64,000 nt of DNA, taken from positions 14,218-78,217 of the forward strand of contig DAOUBD010000005.1 of assembly GCA_034432935.1 (NCBI GenBank), in the 5' to 3' direction. The notes beneath the pieces are model-generated. The model saw nothing but the letters and a program-made list of their open reading frames with translations, was not told the DNA's origin and searched no databases. The stretch is from DAOUAG01 sp034432935. Lineage in GTDB: Bacteria; Chloroflexota; Dehalococcoidia; SM23-28-2; RBG-16-64-32. The position numbers and the translations under genes were made by a program. Shown one piece after another: positions 56,425 through 64,000 of this stretch (its first letter is position 1; each line of letters starts with the position of its first letter).

Positions 56425-56476
56425 GCCAGCCTACTGGGCGATAACGGGCGCCTCCTCGCTGGGTGTCACGGCGCCG
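56425..56476. repeat. 52-bp direct repeat, right copy: intact MFS 3' end
   Basis: Covers the last codons and stop of the MFS gene at 56431. The left copy is at 53904. Flanking a 2.5-kb segment at a gene end, the pair resembles the direct repeats left by site-specific insertion, but no recombinase gene is present. Confidence 0.85.
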
Positions 56477-57894
56477 CTGCGCATGGACACGGCAGCTTCC
56501 TGATCGCTCACCAACAGCGCCGCCAAGATGCCCAGGAGTGTTAGGCCCGCCGCTACCGCGAAGGACTCGTGGAAGGCAGTGATGGCTCCATCGCGGGTAC
56601 CGGGGTTGCCCAGGACGGCGCCGTTGGCCGAAAGCCGGTTGGTGAGGACCGTTGCGGCGATGGCCACGCCAAGGCTGGCGGCCACCTGCCGCAGGGCGTT
56701 GTAGGCCGCGCTGGCGCGCCCCATGTCCTTTGGCGAAATGGTGGCGAAGGTCGCCGTCTGGAGCGACACCAGAACCAGGGCGAAGGCCCAGCCCCGCAGG
56801 AACATGATCAGCCGGATCCACCAGGCGCTGGTCTCCAGATCCACCAGCACGAACGCCAGCGTGGTCAGCGACGCGCCGAGTAGGCCCAACATCATCAGCC
56901 GGCGGGGGCCGATGCGTCCGTATGCCCGGCTGGCCACCTGCATCATGCTGACGACGCCCAGGGCTTGGGGGAAGGTGGCCAGGCCAGACTCCAGGGCGGT
57001 CAGCCCCATCTCTGCCTGCAGCAGGATAGGCACCAGGAAAAGGGCGCCCATCAAGCCCCCCTGGCCCACCACCTGTACGACGTTGGACGCCGTGAAAAGC
57101 TTGTTCTTGAAGAGGCGGACGTCGATCATCGGGTCAGCGACCCGCAGCTCCAAAAGGGCGAAGGCTGCCAGCAGGGCGATGCCCGACACGCCGAAAAGGA
57201 CCACCCGCGAGTCTCCAAAACCACGGTTGCCTGCCTCCGCCAGGGCGTAGATGACGAAGGCCAGCCCGGCCGAAGCCAGCAGGAAGCCGGGGATGTCGAT
57301 GCGGCCCGGCGCCGGCTGCCGCTCTTCCCGAAGGAACAGCCCAGCGAAGACGAGGCCCAGCACTCCTACCGGCACGTTGATCATGAAGATCCAGCGCCAG
57401 TCCTGGTATTCCACCAGGTAGCCTCCGACGATGGGCCCGCTGGCGGGGGCCACCACCATCGGGATAACGAGAACTGCGGCGCCTTTTGCCCTCTCATGGG
57501 GCGGAAATGCGCGGAAGAGCATCGCTGTGCCCACGGGGGTCAGCATGCCGCCGCCTACGCCCTGGAGCACCCGGAAGGCGATGAGGGACTCGATGTTCCA
57601 GGCCAGGCCGCAGAGCATCGAGGCAGACGTGAAGAGGAAGAGGGCGAACATGAAGACGCGTTTGGTCCCAAACCGGTCGCCCAGCCAACCGCTCACGGGA
57701 ATGAACACGGCCAGACTTAGCAGATACCCGGTGACGACCCACTGGATAACGGTCGCTCCCTGGCGCGAATCCACCTTCAGGTCCCGCGCCAGGGTGGGGA
57801 TGGCTACGTTGACGATGGTCATGTCCAGCAGGTCCATGAACACACCGAAGACGAAGACGATGCCGACGATCCATTTGTATTCGAGACGGGGCAC
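56431..57894 (-). CDS. DHA2-family MFS exporter
   Basis: About 487 residues with ~14 hydrophobic segments: FMDLLDMTIVNVAIPTLARDL in the first, GWLGDRFGTKRVFM (motif A), RVLQGVGGGMLTPVG, PASGPIVGGYLVEYQDWRWIF (motif C region). It is an EmrB/QacA-type drug:H+ antiporter. GTG 57894 is chosen for GGGAGG 6 bases in front; an upstream extension is without support. It is a possible target of the HxlR regulator at 53528, which may once have been adjacent. Its 3' end is duplicated at 53904. Confidence 0.9.
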   Translation of the reverse strand: MPRLEYKWIVGIVFVFGVFMDLLDMTIVNVAIPTLARDLKVDSRQGATVIQWVVTGYLLSLAVFIPVSGWLGDRFGTKRVFMFALFLFTSASMLCGLAWNIESLIAFRVLQGVGGGMLTPVGTAMLFRAFPPHERAKGAAVLVIPMVVAPASGPIVGGYLVEYQDWRWIFMINVPVGVLGLVFAGLFLREERQPAPGRIDIPGFLLASAGLAFVIYALAEAGNRGFGDSRVVLFGVSGIALLAAFALLELRVADPMIDVRLFKNKLFTASNVVQVVGQGGLMGALFLVPILLQAEMGLTALESGLATFPQALGVVSMMQVASRAYGRIGPRRLMMLGLLGASLTTLAFVLVDLETSAWWIRLIMFLRGWAFALVLVSLQTATFATISPKDMGRASAAYNALRQVAASLGVAIAATVLTNRLSANGAVLGNPGTRDGAITAFHESFAVAAGLTLLGILAALLVSDQEAAVSMRSGAVTPSEEAPVIAQ

Positions 57895-58021
57895 AGGCGG
57901 CCTCCCTTCTAGTTGGCTAATGATATCGGCCGCAGGCGCTTCCAGGCCAGGGTCGCCGAAAGCCGCTGCCAGCGAGGGCAAAGGGTCAGCCGAGGGAGCA
58001 TTGCCCGGCCGGCGCCTTTCG

Positions 58022-58051
58022 TTGACGGCCGGGGAGGGCGTGGGCTAACCT
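58022..58051 (+). promoter_or_regulatory. Predicted rplY promoter
   Basis: TTGACG, an 18-base spacer and TAACCT lie 27 bases before the rplY ATG. The only other gene nearby is the divergent MFS gene. Confidence 0.5.
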
Positions 58052-58078
58052 GGACAGTGACCCCAAAAGGAGACCGCC

Positions 58079-58729
58079 ATGGTGAAAGCAGCCAAGATCG
58101 AACTGCGGGCCAGTCCACGCCTGGTCCTGGGCAAGAAGGTTAGCCAACTAAGGCGCCAGGGGCTGGTGCCGGCCAACATCTACGGCCACAACGTCCCCTC
58201 CTTTGCCATCCAGGTGCCGTCGGACGACCTGCGCCACGTGCTGCGGGACGCTGGCCGCAACGACATCGTTTACCTGCGCGTCGATGGCGGCGAACCGCGC
58301 CCCACCTTCATCCGGGATGTCCAGCGCAACCCTGTCTCCGACGCCATTCTGCACGTGGACTTCCTCCAGATCTCCCTGGAGGAGAAGGTGCGTCTTGAGG
58401 TTCCCATCCACCTGACCGGCGTGCCCGGAGCCGTGGAGAGGTTGGGCGGCATCCTGGTGCACGGCGTGGACCACGTGACGGTGGAGGCTCTCCCCACCGA
58501 CGTGCCTTCCTACATCGAAGTGGACGTCACCGGCTTGGAGGAGTTCGACCAGGCGGTCCACGTCTCGGACGTCAGGCCGCCCCCGGGGGTGACGATCCTT
58601 ACGGAGCCGGAGCTGGTCGTTGCCAAGGTCGCTCCGCCAGCCGTGGAGCGGGCGGAGGAGGCGGAGGCCGAGGAGGAAGCGGCGGCCGCGGCTGCGGAAG
58701 AGGCCAAGGGCGAAGAAGGCGGCGAGTAG
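58079..58729 (+). CDS. rplY: 50S ribosomal protein L25/CTC
   Basis: A 216-residue CTC-type L25 binding 5S rRNA: LRASPRLVLGKKVSQLRRQGLVPANIYG at the N-terminus, and the C-terminal TL5 domain (VPIHLTGVPGAVERLGGILVHGVDHVTVEALPTDVPSYIEVDVTGL), with an Ala/Glu-rich tail at the end. AAAAGGAGACCGCC precedes the ATG. It is monocistronic, convergent to fmt after 22 bp. Confidence 0.95.
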   Translation: MVKAAKIELRASPRLVLGKKVSQLRRQGLVPANIYGHNVPSFAIQVPSDDLRHVLRDAGRNDIVYLRVDGGEPRPTFIRDVQRNPVSDAILHVDFLQISLEEKVRLEVPIHLTGVPGAVERLGGILVHGVDHVTVEALPTDVPSYIEVDVTGLEEFDQAVHVSDVRPPPGVTILTEPELVVAKVAPPAVERAEEAEAEEEAAAAAAEEAKGEEGGE

Positions 58730-58751
58730 CCTCCGCGCCTCCGGGCTCGCG

Positions 58752-59744
58752 TCAATCCGTGCCTGCTCTGCCGGGCGTCTGGGATAGGCGGCGCCCGATG
58801 AGCCAGGGCATCCCGCGCAGGAGCTCGTCAGCCGGCAGCGGCCGGCGGCCCGGACGTTGCCCCTCCAATACGGCAAGCACCCCGTGGCCGGTCACGACGC
58901 CGAAGGCGCTGGCGGGGGCCGCAGGCGGCAGCTGGGCCCGCTCGCTGTCCGTGAAGGGCACCACCGTTCCCGGCGTCTCCTGCCGGCGGCTCTCCACCGG
59001 CCAGGCCTGCCAGATGTGCAGCATCTCGCCATTGGCGTAGGTAAAGGCGCCCGGCCAGGGGTTGTAGGCCCTCACCCGCCGCCACAGGTCCACGGCGGCC
59101 AGGTGCCAGTCCAGGGCGCCGTCCTCCTTGCGCAGCAGCGGGCATCTGGTGGCCCTGGCTTCATCTTGCGGCCTTGGCTCGATCTGGCCCGCGAGCCAGC
59201 GCGGCAACGTCTCCCCCAGGAGACTTGCGCCCGCCTCCGCCAAGATGTCCGTCAGGGAGCCAGTGGTGTCGGCGGGGCCGATGGGCACCTCCCGCTGAGA
59301 GAGGATGGGCCCCGTGTCCATACCCGCGTCCATCAGGATTATCGTGACGCCGGTGCGCTCGTCGCCGGCTAGGATAGCCGCCGCAACGGGAGAGGCGCCC
59401 CGCCATCGGGGCAGCAGCGACGGATGGACGTTAAGGACGCCGCGGGAAGGGATATCGAGCACCTCTTGCCGGAGGATCTGCCCGTAGGCGACGGCCACGA
59501 TGACCTCCGGCGCAAGCTGCCGTAGCCGAGCCACCGCTTCCGGGTCACGCAAGGTGGCGGGCTGCCAGACCGGAAGGCCTAGCTCCAGCGCAGCGGTCTT
59601 CACGGCGGGCGGCCGTGGGGCCCGGCCGCGACCGGCTGGACGATCCGGCTGGGTGATGACAGCGCTAATTTCGTACCCGTCGTCCCCCAGGCGGCGAAGG
59701 GATGGCACGGCGAAAGCAGGGGTGCCCAAGAAGACGATGGCCAT
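58752..59744 (-). CDS. fmt: Methionyl-tRNA formyltransferase
   Basis: A 330-residue Fmt: VFLGTPAFAVPSLRRL, the formyl-THF site VNVHPSLLPRWRGASPVAAAIL (N-H-D triad with N-x-H and downstream D in DAGMDTGPIL), and a C-terminal OB-like domain (PWPGAFTYANGEMLHIWQA). It formylates Met-tRNAi. A polypeptide deformylase gene, often adjacent, is not in the window. Confidence 0.96.
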   Translation of the reverse strand: MAIVFLGTPAFAVPSLRRLGDDGYEISAVITQPDRPAGRGRAPRPPAVKTAALELGLPVWQPATLRDPEAVARLRQLAPEVIVAVAYGQILRQEVLDIPSRGVLNVHPSLLPRWRGASPVAAAILAGDERTGVTIILMDAGMDTGPILSQREVPIGPADTTGSLTDILAEAGASLLGETLPRWLAGQIEPRPQDEARATRCPLLRKEDGALDWHLAAVDLWRRVRAYNPWPGAFTYANGEMLHIWQAWPVESRRQETPGTVVPFTDSERAQLPPAAPASAFGVVTGHGVLAVLEGQRPGRRPLPADELLRGMPWLIGRRLSQTPGRAGTD

Positions 59745-59833
59745 GGCGGCTCTCGCGCGATTCTAGCATGCTGGGGTGCGGGACGCGAAGCCCTACCAAG
59801 CGTTCTCAGGTATAGTTAAGGCAGGTGGAATCC

Positions 59834-60436
59834 ATGGTGAGGCTGCCTCGCACGCGCCTAGTGGGCCTTGTCTTGGCCATTACGGCGCTTGTCGCGGCCT
59901 GTAGGGGCGGCGGCGATGGGCAGCCATCGGGCACCGGCAACGCCGGTAGCCGGGATGGCATCGTGGTGCTATTACCCAGCCCCACGCCCCAGCCAACGCC
60001 GTTGCCCAGAAAGACGGCGACGCCGACACCAACGCCGTCGCCCACGCCCTTGGCTGTCTGCGGCGCCAACCCCGACCCGGCCTCGCCCAAGCTCCTCCAG
60101 GTGGAAGAGCCGAAGCCGGAGGCCCGCGTCAAGTTGCCGATACATGTCCGCGGCTGGGGCTCCACCATCGGGAAGGATGAGAGGGGTGTCGCCCTGGCCG
60201 TGGTCGACGCCAAGCAAACGGTCCTGCAGGTGTTGGACCTGCCGCCTCAGCCCCGTGCCCACCGCGTGGTGCCGGCGGGCATCGAGATCACCGAATACAC
60301 GCGCCCCTTCGCCGCGGACGTTGTGCTCTCCGGCATCACGGAACCCACCCCCATCTGCCTCTGGATCTACCAGGAGACGACGGCCGAGGGGGTGCCCAAG
60401 GGCGTCCTTCAGGTGCCTATCGTTGTCCTTCCCTAA
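59834..60436 (+). CDS. Lipoprotein with Gmad2-like immunoglobulin domain
   Basis: About 200 residues. Lipobox in VLAITALVAACRGG, followed by a Thr/Pro linker (PTPQPTPLP ... PTPTPSPTPL) and a C-terminal domain with VEEPKPEARVKLPIHVRGWGST, GVALAVVDAKQTVLQVL, ADVVLSGITEPTPICLWIYQETTAEGVPKGVLQVPIVV, resembling the Gmad2 (germination-associated, Ig-like) domain. No spore-related neighbours are seen. It ends 4 bp into the convergent SAM-hydrolase gene. ATG 59834 is preferred over GTG 59825 for its GGTGG spacing. Confidence 0.75.
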   Translation: MVRLPRTRLVGLVLAITALVAACRGGGDGQPSGTGNAGSRDGIVVLLPSPTPQPTPLPRKTATPTPTPSPTPLAVCGANPDPASPKLLQVEEPKPEARVKLPIHVRGWGSTIGKDERGVALAVVDAKQTVLQVLDLPPQPRAHRVVPAGIEITEYTRPFAADVVLSGITEPTPICLWIYQETTAEGVPKGVLQVPIVVLP

Positions 60437-61251
60437 GCCTCCCGGACGGTGATAGGGTCACCGGGCATGGCCCCGAGCTCGCGGGCGGCGCTGGCGCCGC
60501 TACGGGCGATCTCCAGGAACCCGCTGCTGCCGATGAGGGCCGTCAGTCCCTCGCTGTGGGCGTACGTAGAGGCGAGGCCATGGACCGTGTGCCCCAGCAC
60601 CTGCACCGTAACCCGGGAAGACCGGATCTGCTCTGCGCGGACGCTGGTGATGAGGTTGCCGAAGTGGTCGATATGGAGGATGCGCCCCGCCAAGGAGCCG
60701 TCGGCGTGAACCACGGCCCGGAAGGGAGGCAAGACCAGCATATCGCGAGCGGCAGGGCCTAGCGCCTTGGGGTCCAAGCCCAGCGAAAGGTGGGCTGCCA
60801 CGGGGGCGAAGACGTCGCGGCCGTGGAAGGTGGCGCTGACAGGGCGCCGGTGGTATTTGGGATCGGCCAGCTCATAGGCGGCGAACCCCGGCGGCAGGGG
60901 CGCCCGCGTGGGGCCGGGGCGCGCCCTCACCCGGGCTTCGTCGGGCAGCACGGCGGACAACAGTCCGTTGTCCGGCCCGACGATGGTTGTCTCTGGGGTC
61001 ACCAGCGCCAGGGCGCGCCGCTGCGTCCCGACCCCCGGGTCCACCACTGCTAGGTGGATGGTGCCGCGCGGGAAGTACGGCAAGGCCGAGGCCAGCAGAA
61101 ACGCCCCTTCTTCGATGTTCTGGGGCGTCACCTCGTGGGAGATGTCGATGACAACAGCATCGGGGTTGATGGAGAGGATGACCCCCTTGAGGACGCCAAC
61201 GTAGGGGTCTGAAGTCCCGAAATCGCTTAGGAGGGTGACTATGCTCTTCAC
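60433..61251 (-). CDS. SAM hydroxide adenosyltransferase (DUF62 family)
   Basis: A 272-residue DUF62 protein: VTLLSDFGTSDPYVGVLKGVI, DISHEVTPQNIEEGAFLL, LAVVDPGVGTQRRALAL, PDNGLL, and ILHIDHFGNLITSV, with the Asp-Arg-His set for hydroxide-dependent SAM cleavage. It hydrolyses SAM to adenosine and methionine. Chlorinases/fluorinases share the fold but need extra residues not evident here. It is cotranscribed with the peptide-binding protein 4 bp upstream. Confidence 0.9.
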   Translation of the reverse strand: MKSIVTLLSDFGTSDPYVGVLKGVILSINPDAVVIDISHEVTPQNIEEGAFLLASALPYFPRGTIHLAVVDPGVGTQRRALALVTPETTIVGPDNGLLSAVLPDEARVRARPGPTRAPLPPGFAAYELADPKYHRRPVSATFHGRDVFAPVAAHLSLGLDPKALGPAARDMLVLPPFRAVVHADGSLAGRILHIDHFGNLITSVRAEQIRSSRVTVQVLGHTVHGLASTYAHSEGLTALIGSSGFLEIARSGASAARELGAMPGDPITVREA

Positions 61252-61255
61252 CTGG

Positions 61256-62929
61256 CTACGGCCTAGGCCCTCCAGCGCCCGCCAGGCTCCACTCGTACAC
61301 GTTGCGGAAGCGAGAGCTGACGCCGAACAGCGTGCCGAGCTGGATGCCCTTGACTTTATCGGATACGAAGTACGTATAGACGGGGTAATAGAGGGGGATG
61401 CTGGGCAGGTCCTGTTGAAAGAGGGACTGAAACGTGTAATACAGGCGCTGGCGCTCGTCCAGGTTCCAGGTGCGCCGCGCCTTCTCCAGGATAGCGTCGG
61501 TCTGCTCGTCCCCGAAGCCCGCTAGGTTCCGCCCGTTGCCGGTGGCCTGGGAGCTGTGCCAGGCCGGGTACGGGTCCGGGTCCGGCCCTGGGTCCCAGCC
61601 GAAGACCGCCGCCTGGTACTGGCGGGGAATCAGGTAGTCTCGCACGAGGCTTGTGGAGTCCTGGCGGACGACGGTGACCCCGATGCCGGCGCTGGCTAGC
61701 TGCCGCGCTATCGCTTCGGCCAGGGCCCCGCGCGAAGCGTTCTGGTCCGTCATCAGCGTTATGCGCAGCTCCGTGCCATCCTTCTCCCGGATCTCCTTTC
61801 CCTCGGGCAGGGTCCAGCCTGCTTGATCAAGGAGCTCGCGGGCCTTGCTCAAGCTCTGCTGCGCCGGCTTGACATCGGGGTTGTAGGCCCATGTGCCTGG
61901 CGGGATAGGGGAGCTTGCCCTGGTGGCCCGGCCTCCGAGGACGCCCCCTATGATGTCGTCGATGTTGATGGCCCGGGCGATCGCCTCCCGCACGGCCTTT
62001 TCGCCAAGGGGGGGCGCGCCGTTGTTAAGGTAGAGGATGGTCGAGGCGCTCCGGTTCGCGCTGTAGGCTTTCAGGCCGCGAGCGTTTGCCAGCGTATCGA
62101 AATCCGTCTGGCTGAAGCCGGGGTCCACAATGATGCCGTCGGCTTCCCCGCGTACGACGCCGGCGGTGGCTGAGGGGTAGTCTGGGTAAAAGCGCAGGCG
62201 GATCTCCGGGATGCCAGGCTGGCCGAGGTGGTACTTGGGGTTCGCTTTCAACACCACTTGAGAGTTGTCGAACTGAATCGCCCGGTAAGGGCCGGTGCCG
62301 ATGGGGGCGCGGTTGAATGAGCTGTCCCGGAGGTTGGCCACGTCTTCACTCTCTAGGAGGTGTTTGGGGACGATGCCGGTGGTCGTGTAGCTCATGAACG
62401 GCGAATAAGGCTCCGGCAGCCGGCATGTGACCGTCAGATCATCTGGGGCGGTGCACGAGACCTGACGCCACAAAGGGGCCTCGTCCGGGTTGCCGCCTAG
62501 CTTCGGGTCAGCCAAGAGCCCATAGGTGAAGACGACGTCGGCAGATGTGAATGGGACGCCCGTGTGCCAGGTCACCCCTGACCGCAGGTGGAACGTGATG
62601 CTGGTGCCATCCTCACTTATCTCCCAGGACTCTGCCAGGTCCGGCAGCACTTCGCCGTCGGGCCCCAGCCGCGTGAGGCCAGAGAACACGAGGCTGACGA
62701 TATCCCGGTCGGCGTCGTTGAGGTAGGCGAAGAGGGGGCTAGCCCGCGAGGGCTCCCCGACTATGGCCTCGATGTAGGGGCGGGGCCGCTGCCCGCCGGA
62801 GCTCGATAGGGGCCCGCCGATTACCAGCCAGGCGGCGATCACCAGCGTAACGCCCCCGCCGAGGACGGCCAGGAGCGGCCATCCGGGCCCGTGTCTTGGG
62901 TGCGCCGGCGCAGGGCGTACCGTATTCAT
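61256..62929 (-). CDS. ABC transporter substrate-binding protein (family 5, peptide type)
   Basis: A 557-residue binding protein. An N-terminal hydrophobic segment (WPLLAVLGGGVTLVIAAWLVIGG) acts as an anchor; no lipobox Cys is evident. Then YIEAIVGEPSRASPLFAYLNDADRDIVSLVFSGLTRLGPDGEVLPDLAESWEISEDG, the canonical family-5 core, and many downstream matches (LRSGVTWHTGVPFTSADVVFTY; VREAIARAINIDDII; PIPPGTWAYNP). It captures oligopeptides or glycosides outside the cell. No permease/ATPase genes are next to it. Confidence 0.92.
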   Translation of the reverse strand: MNTVRPAPAHPRHGPGWPLLAVLGGGVTLVIAAWLVIGGPLSSSGGQRPRPYIEAIVGEPSRASPLFAYLNDADRDIVSLVFSGLTRLGPDGEVLPDLAESWEISEDGTSITFHLRSGVTWHTGVPFTSADVVFTYGLLADPKLGGNPDEAPLWRQVSCTAPDDLTVTCRLPEPYSPFMSYTTTGIVPKHLLESEDVANLRDSSFNRAPIGTGPYRAIQFDNSQVVLKANPKYHLGQPGIPEIRLRFYPDYPSATAGVVRGEADGIIVDPGFSQTDFDTLANARGLKAYSANRSASTILYLNNGAPPLGEKAVREAIARAINIDDIIGGVLGGRATRASSPIPPGTWAYNPDVKPAQQSLSKARELLDQAGWTLPEGKEIREKDGTELRITLMTDQNASRGALAEAIARQLASAGIGVTVVRQDSTSLVRDYLIPRQYQAAVFGWDPGPDPDPYPAWHSSQATGNGRNLAGFGDEQTDAILEKARRTWNLDERQRLYYTFQSLFQQDLPSIPLYYPVYTYFVSDKVKGIQLGTLFGVSSRFRNVYEWSLAGAGGPRP

Positions 62930-62954
62930 GGTTTCGAAGCGTGGAGAGGGTCAG

Positions 62955-63173
62955 TTAGCGGACGTAGACGGCGAGGGCCGATATGCCCAAGAAAAGGATG
63001 CTCAGGAAGATGGTGAGCTGGAACAGGGTCTTCTCCAGGCCGCGCCGGGTACGCACGAAGGACCCGCTCTGGAGCCCGCCCACGCCCTCGCCCCGCACCT
63101 GGAGAAGGATGACAGCGATGAGGGCGGCAGACACCAGGATGGACGCCACTGCCAACGAATCTTGAAGGCTCAT
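62955..63173 (-). CDS. secG: Preprotein translocase subunit SecG
   Basis: A 72-residue SecG with two TM segments (VASILVSAALIAVILLQ and TLFQLTIFLSILFLGISALAVYV) joined by the conserved Gly/Ser/Arg loop GEGVGGLQSGSFVRTRRGLEK. It stabilises SecYEG. It lies between the YvcK-like gene and the binding protein. Confidence 0.93.
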   Translation of the reverse strand: MSLQDSLAVASILVSAALIAVILLQVRGEGVGGLQSGSFVRTRRGLEKTLFQLTIFLSILFLGISALAVYVR

Positions 63174-63202
63174 CTAGCTGTTCTTTCCCAAAATGTTCCG
63201 TT

Positions 63203-64000
63203 CTATTGATCCAGGGCCGTAACCAGGTCGTCCTCCCTCTCTCCGGGTACGGCGGCCTGGTCCCGCTCGTAGTAGATACGCATGACGGCGTCGGCGAGCT
63301 TGCGGGAGTCGTGGTGGTACCGGTTCTCTTCGCTGACGACGTCGGCTAGCACCAATCGTATCCCATTGTTGACGGCGCCGTCCAGCCGTACGGGGCGCGA
63401 GTGCTCGGCCCGGGGTATCGGCTCCGCCAGGTTATTGTTAGCCAAGACGAAGTTCAGGAAGCCCTTGCCCACGTGGGCCTCGATGGCGTTGACGTGGTCA
63501 GCCACGGTAAAGCCGTCTGTCTCCCCGTGCTGGGTGGCGACGTTACATACGTAAACCTTGATAGCTGGGGAGGCGAGGAGGCTGCGCTTGATGCCCTCCA
63601 CTAGGAGGTTGGGCAGGACGCTCGTATACAGACTGCCGGGGCCTAGTACCACCATGTCGGCTTCCAGGATGGCCCGCACGGCCTCCGGATGCGCCGGAGG
63701 GTTCTCAGGGACGAGGTATACCTCCCGGATGCGGACTCCCCCGGCGCTCAACACCTCCGGCCCGATGCGCGACTCCCCGCGGATGGTGCGCGAGTCTTCC
63801 GTCCGGGCGCAGAGGGTGACGTCCTCTGTTGTGGACGGGATGATCTGGCCACGCACGGCCAGCACTCGGCTGGTCTGGCGGATGGCGTCCTCGAAGTTCC
63901 CGGTGACGCCGGACATGGCGACGATGAAGAGGTTGCCAAAGGAGTGGCCGGCCAGGCCGGAGCCATCGGAGAAACGGTACTGGAAGAGCTTGGTGACCAG
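63203..64000 (-). CDS. yvcK: YvcK/CofD-like gluconeogenesis factor (5' end cut)
   Basis: The 3' ~266 codons of a YvcK/CofD-family protein; the start lies beyond base 64000. Visible: LVTKLFQYRFSDGSGLAGHSF GNLF-like segment (frame open to the edge), TGNFEDAIRQTSRVLAVRG, LVPENPPAHPEAVRAILEAD, VVLGPGSLYTSVLPNLLV, and TQHGETDGFTVADHVNAIE. It is involved in carbon-source-dependent morphogenesis in Bacillus. Downstream in the operon is secG. Confidence 0.93.
   Translation of the reverse strand: MVTKLFQYRFSDGSGLAGHSFGNLFIVAMSGVTGNFEDAIRQTSRVLAVRGQIIPSTTEDVTLCARTEDSRTIRGESRIGPEVLSAGGVRIREVYLVPENPPAHPEAVRAILEADMVVLGPGSLYTSVLPNLLVEGIKRSLLASPAIKVYVCNVATQHGETDGFTVADHVNAIEAHVGKGFLNFVLANNNLAEPIPRAEHSRPVRLDGAVNNGIRLVLADVVSEENRYHHDSRKLADAVMRIYYERDQAAVPGEREDDLVTALDQ

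Noticed and set aside
1..64000. tRNA or rRNA genes
   Set aside because: No tRNA cloverleaf or conserved rRNA segment was recognised by eye; a tRNAscan/Infernal run would settle this.

Overview
The window is a GC-rich (visibly well above 60% G+C), densely coded bacterial chromosome segment, mostly transcribed from the minus strand, with many 4-bp ATGA-type stop/start overlaps. Gene content points to a Chloroflexota, probably Dehalococcoidia-like, lineage: SCP2-type thiolases with DUF35 partners, a CoxL-family molybdenum hydroxylase, hydantoinase A/B, FAH and MBL hydrolases, YceI, LarE, short EF-Ts and the MEP pathway. No rRNA or marker gene is present, so this placement is an inference. No rRNA, tRNA, CRISPR array, transposase or integrase was seen.

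Layout. 0-7.3 kb: acyl-CoA/molybdenum metabolism (DUF35 protein, cupin, MocA-like nucleotidyltransferase, DinB-SCP2 fusion, three-subunit molybdenum hydroxylase, MidA methyltransferase). 7.4-11.6 kb: MarR regulator with an EmrB-type exporter, then a TupBC-like tungstate/molybdate ABC permease and ATPase without an adjacent binding protein. 11.6-21 kb: GDPD, DinB, the siroheme decarboxylase pair AhbA/AhbB, an AidB-like acyl-CoA dehydrogenase, two adjacent J-like/TM/FKBP fusion proteins, a double kinase fusion, a GYD protein and a GYD-PlsC fusion. 21-22.4 kb: a secreted-protein cassette with a broken metalloprotease gene. 22.5-30.6 kb: the conserved block rpsB-tsf-pyrH-frr-uppS-cdsA-dxr-rseP-ispG (isoprenoid, envelope and translation). 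30.7-35.8 kb: fmdB, dtd and the complete de novo quinolinate/NaMN set nadA-nadB-nadC. 36-49.9 kb: dUTPase and assorted catabolic hydrolases, hydantoinase A/B, PHP phosphoesterase, lipoproteins, larE, thiolase; four loci here carry alternating REP-like palindromes. 50-58 kb: alcohol dehydrogenase, two MFS exporters, YceI/HxlR, and a 2.5-kb insert of secreted-protein genes bounded by 52-bp direct repeats. 58-64 kb: rplY, fmt, lipoprotein, SAM hydrolase, peptide-binding protein, secG and a YvcK-family gene cut by the window edge.

Most notable: (i) a two-gene cassette, zinc-metalloprotease-like protein plus secreted partner, occurs twice 34 kb apart. Both protease genes are damaged in different ways (one-base frameshift plus HE to RE; internal deletion), while both partners are intact. 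(ii) The second copy sits inside a segment flanked by a 52-bp duplication of the 3' end of an MFS gene and contains a duplicated 94-bp promoter-like repeat. (iii) Two tandem membrane proteins join a J-like domain lacking HPD to FKBP domains. (iv) A palindromic repeat family shows compensatory stem changes. (v) A palindromic operator overlaps the nadA transcription start.
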